Positions 4,219 to 6,075 of a DNA stretch of 6,075 nt are shown here, piece after piece. The notes under the pieces were generated by a model. The model saw nothing but the letters and a program-made list of their open reading frames with translations, did not search any database and had not been told where the DNA came from. The stretch comes from an uncultured Eubacteriales bacterium (GTDB lineage: Bacteria; Bacillota; Clostridia; Oscillospirales; Oscillospiraceae). The position numbers and the translations under genes are program-made. Each line of letters opens with the position of its first letter. Positions within the stretch are counted from its first letter, which is position 1. Location: positions 1-6,075 of the forward strand of contig URLO01000071.1 of assembly GCA_900548625.1 (NCBI GenBank), read 5' to 3'.

Positions 4219-5661
4219 ATGAAAACATCCAACGTCACCCCCCGATTCGCATCCCCGCACGATCTCGACGGACGGCTGCCGCTGCGGCAGGCGATCCCGC
4301 TGGGCCTGCAGCACGTGCTGGCCATGTTCGTTGGCAACCTGTCCCCGCTGCTGATCCTGATGGCCGTCTGCGGCATCACGGTGGACGCAGGCTATGAGGC
4401 GCTGCGTGTCTCGCTGCTGCAAAACGCCATGCTCGTTGCCGGCCTTGTCACGCTCCTTCAGCTCTATCCCATCGGCCCCATCGGCGCGCGGCTGCCCATC
4501 GTCATGGGCACCTCCTCCGGCTTCATCGGCGTCAACAAGGCCATTGCCGTCAGCATGATGGCGGGCATTGCCGCCGGGACCATCTCCACCAATGTGGAGG
4601 CCGGCATTTATGCCTACGGCGCGGTGATGGGCGCGTCCCTGATCGGCGGCGTGTGGGAGATGGTGCAGGGCTTCCTCATCAAGCCCCTGCGCAGGTTTTT
4701 CCCGCCGGTCGTCACCGGCGTGGTCGTGACGGCCATCGGCCTGAGCCTGATCCCCGTGGGCATCGGCTTTTTCGGCGGCGGCAATGCCAGCGGCGACTAT
4801 GGTGCGCTCTGGAATCTGTTTCTGGGGCTTGTGACGCTGATCGTCATTCTGATCTTTAAGCACGCCTGCACGGGATTTTTGTCGGTGGCGTCCATTTTGC
4901 TTGGCATCATCGCCGGGTATCTGGTGTCCTTCCTGATGGGGCTGGTGCTGCCCCACACCACCGTCATCGATGGCAAGGAGGTCGTCTGCGGCTACATCAC
5001 CAACTGGGCGCAGGTGAAGGATGCGGCGTGGTTCGCCATCCCGCAGTGGATGCCTGTCAAATTCCAGTTCAACATCGGCGCCATCGTGCCCATGCTCATC
5101 ATGTTCGTTGTGACGGCTGTGGAGACCGTGGGCGACACGGCGGGCGTCGTGCAGGGCGGCCTTGACCGCGAGGCGACCGACAAGGAGCTTTCCGGCGCGG
5201 TGATCTGCGACGGCTTCGGCTCCTCGCTGGCGGCGTTCTTCGGCGTGCTGCCGAACACCTCCTTCAGCCAGAACGTGGGGCTTGTGGGCATGACCAAGGT
5301 GGTCAACCGCTTCGCCATCGCGATGGGCGCCGGCATTCTGGTGCTGGCGGGCTTGTTCCCCAAGATCGGCGCGATCATCTCCGTCATGCCGCAGCCGGTG
5401 CTGGGCGGCGCGGCGGTCATCATGTTCGCCTCCATTGTCATCTCCGGCATCAATCTGCTGACCACGCAGCCCCTGAAGGGCCGCAACGCCACCATCGTCG
5501 CGGTGGCGCTGGGTCTGGGCTACGGCATCGGCTCCGTCACGGCGGTGCAGGCCATGATGCCGACGTGGATGACCTACATCTTCGGCGGCTCCGGCATCGT
5601 CCCCGCCACGCTGCTCGCCATGGTGCTGAACATCCTGCTGCCGCAGGACAAGGAGGACTGA
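4219..5661 (+). CDS. NCS2 family nucleobase permease, xanthine/urate-like
   Basis: A 480-residue polytopic membrane transporter, probably a proton-coupled importer of purine bases. Family marks in order are the helix-1 motif LQHVLAMF with H32, GTSSGFIG (97-104), FFPPVVTGVVV (160-170), AVETVGD with the substrate-binding Glu E302, SQNVG with Q351 and N352, and a full match to the xanthine/uracil permease signature at 390-410 (MPQPVLGG through SG). Q-N-x-G in helix 10 is the pattern of xanthine and urate carriers; uracil carriers usually have a Glu there, so a purine substrate is favoured. ATG at 4219 follows AGGAGG (4203-4208) by 10 bases; upstream in-frame codons lie across the promoter. Its neighbours are unrelated to purine use, so the exact substrate stays open. 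Confidence 0.92.
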   Translation: MKTSNVTPRFASPHDLDGRLPLRQAIPLGLQHVLAMFVGNLSPLLILMAVCGITVDAGYEALRVSLLQNAMLVAGLVTLLQLYPIGPIGARLPIVMGTSSGFIGVNKAIAVSMMAGIAAGTISTNVEAGIYAYGAVMGASLIGGVWEMVQGFLIKPLRRFFPPVVTGVVVTAIGLSLIPVGIGFFGGGNASGDYGALWNLFLGLVTLIVILIFKHACTGFLSVASILLGIIAGYLVSFLMGLVLPHTTVIDGKEVVCGYITNWAQVKDAAWFAIPQWMPVKFQFNIGAIVPMLIMFVVTAVETVGDTAGVVQGGLDREATDKELSGAVICDGFGSSLAAFFGVLPNTSFSQNVGLVGMTKVVNRFAIAMGAGILVLAGLFPKIGAIISVMPQPVLGGAAVIMFASIVISGINLLTTQPLKGRNATIVAVALGLGYGIGSVTAVQAMMPTWMTYIFGGSGIVPATLLAMVLNILLPQDKED

Positions 5662-5695
5662 GCGGCATCCCGCCGCGCGGAATATCCATCAAAAC

Positions 5696-5735
5696 AAAAA
5701 AGCCAAAGCCGCCTCGCGCGGCTTTGGCTTTTTTT
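5696..5735. terminator. Strong Rho-independent terminator after the permease
   Basis: GCCAAAGCCG (5702-5711) and CGGCTTTGGC (5719-5728) form a perfect 10-bp stem with a 7-base loop. Six A stand before it (5696-5701) and seven T after it (5729-5735), so the pairing extends and it could work in both directions. It isolates the permease from the spoVT start. Confidence 0.93.
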
Positions 5736-5765
5736 ATGCGCACAGCCCGGCGGCGGCGTGCGCCT

Positions 5766-5794
5766 GAATATTTCTCCTTTCTTTGCAAACAATA
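5766..5794 (+). promoter_or_regulatory. Candidate sigmaG promoter of spoVT
   Basis: GAATA (5766-5770) fits the sigmaG -35, and 17 bases later AACAATA (5788-5794) partly fits the sigmaG -10 (CATnnTA). Bacillus subtilis spoVT is transcribed by sigmaG, which supports the idea. No good sigmaA promoter is visible between the terminator and the gene. The -10 match is imperfect. Confidence 0.35.
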
Positions 5795-5843
5795 GCCTTG
5801 CAGCCAAAACCGGGGCAAAATGAAAAGCATTGGAGGAGCCACT

Positions 5844-6026
5844 ATGAAGGCAACTGGTATCGTCCGGCGCATCGACGATCTTGGGCGCGTCGTCATCCCC
5901 AAGGAGATCCGCCGGACACTTCGTATCCGCGAGGGCGACCCGTCACAGATAACATTGGCACGGTGGGAAAGATTCTGCTTCGCCATGCTGGATCTGTCAA
6001 AAAGATGGGGACTGGATTGTACATAG
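5844..6026 (+). pseudogene. spoVT: spoVT, interrupted after codon 33
   Basis: Residues 1-33 are the N-terminal AbrB/MazE-like swapped-hairpin DNA-binding domain (TGIVRRIDDLGRVVIPKEIR through REGDP). As far as I recall they agree at every position with Bacillus subtilis SpoVT, a forespore regulator of about 178 residues. The rest of the domain and the GAF-like sensor part are missing. After CCG (5940-5942) the expected L-E-I continuation is replaced by SQITLARWERF and a stop at 6024-6026, giving only 60 codons. No frame after the junction restores SpoVT. ATG at 5844 has GGAGG (5832-5836) 7 bases upstream. Options are an inserted element, including a developmentally excised one, a deletion or an assembly chimera. 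The N-terminal identity is firm; the nature of the break is not. Confidence 0.85.
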
Positions 6027-6075
6027 TGACGGAGGATAGGTGGCCGACCGTGGGGATTCGGGAGGGGTGAAATGG
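5943..6075 (+). other. Unrecognised sequence beyond the spoVT junction, with a possible gene start at 6072
   Basis: These 133 bases match nothing I recognise and are about 53% G+C by hand count. One frame is open from the junction to a TGA at 6068-6070 and could be the tail of another protein. GGAGGGG (6061-6067) followed by ATG at 6072-6074 would be a reasonable gene start, but only four bases of it are in the window. No terminal inverted repeat or recombinase site can be judged from one side. Confidence 0.4.

Noticed and set aside
4201..4956. Minus-strand open frame of 251 codons opposite the permease
   Set aside because: Antisense to a well-supported NCS2 permease, dominated by H, D, G and Q, with no start signal.

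Overview
The window looks like chromosomal DNA from a GC-rich, spore-forming Clostridia member, perhaps a gut Oscillospiraceae-type bacterium. The evidence is a near-perfect SpoVT N-terminus, Firmicutes-style GGAGG ribosome sites before every gene, G/C-rich third codon positions, and many palindromic intergenic repeats. The lineage is an inference; there is no rRNA or other marker gene here.

Layout from left to right. Positions 1-90 hold a dispersed repeat in the leader of a MmcQ/YjbR-family gene (148-525, +), which ends in a bidirectional terminator (525-558). Positions 559-857, between convergent genes, hold two short GC palindromes and a larger nested inverted repeat. Next is a minus-strand metal-efflux operon: a 72-residue HMA metallochaperone (3016-2798) followed by a P1B-2 (Zn/Cd/Pb) ATPase that has no HMA domain of its own (2738-858). 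The divergent control region (3017-3333) holds a 163-bp TA-flanked inverted repeat, a 20-bp operator-like palindrome, and back-to-back promoters that share a palindromic -10. On the plus strand comes a 235-residue regulator that fuses an ArsR/SmtB winged helix to a complete AraC-type double helix-turn-helix (3334-4041). After it, with its own strong promoter, is an NCS2 xanthine/urate-type permease (4219-5661) and a strong terminator. The last piece is the start of spoVT (from 5844), which loses all SpoVT similarity after residue 33, at position 5942.

The central genes form a metal-resistance unit. The HMA protein probably hands Zn/Cd/Pb to the ATPase for export, and the divergent ArsR-AraC protein probably controls both promoters from the shared operator. 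The most unusual points are the ArsR-AraC fusion, a repeat family present in two copies that each lie in the leader of a gene in the same orientation, and the interruption of spoVT. The left edge lies inside a dispersed repeat and the right edge follows a junction in spoVT, so an assembly break or chimera must be considered at both ends.
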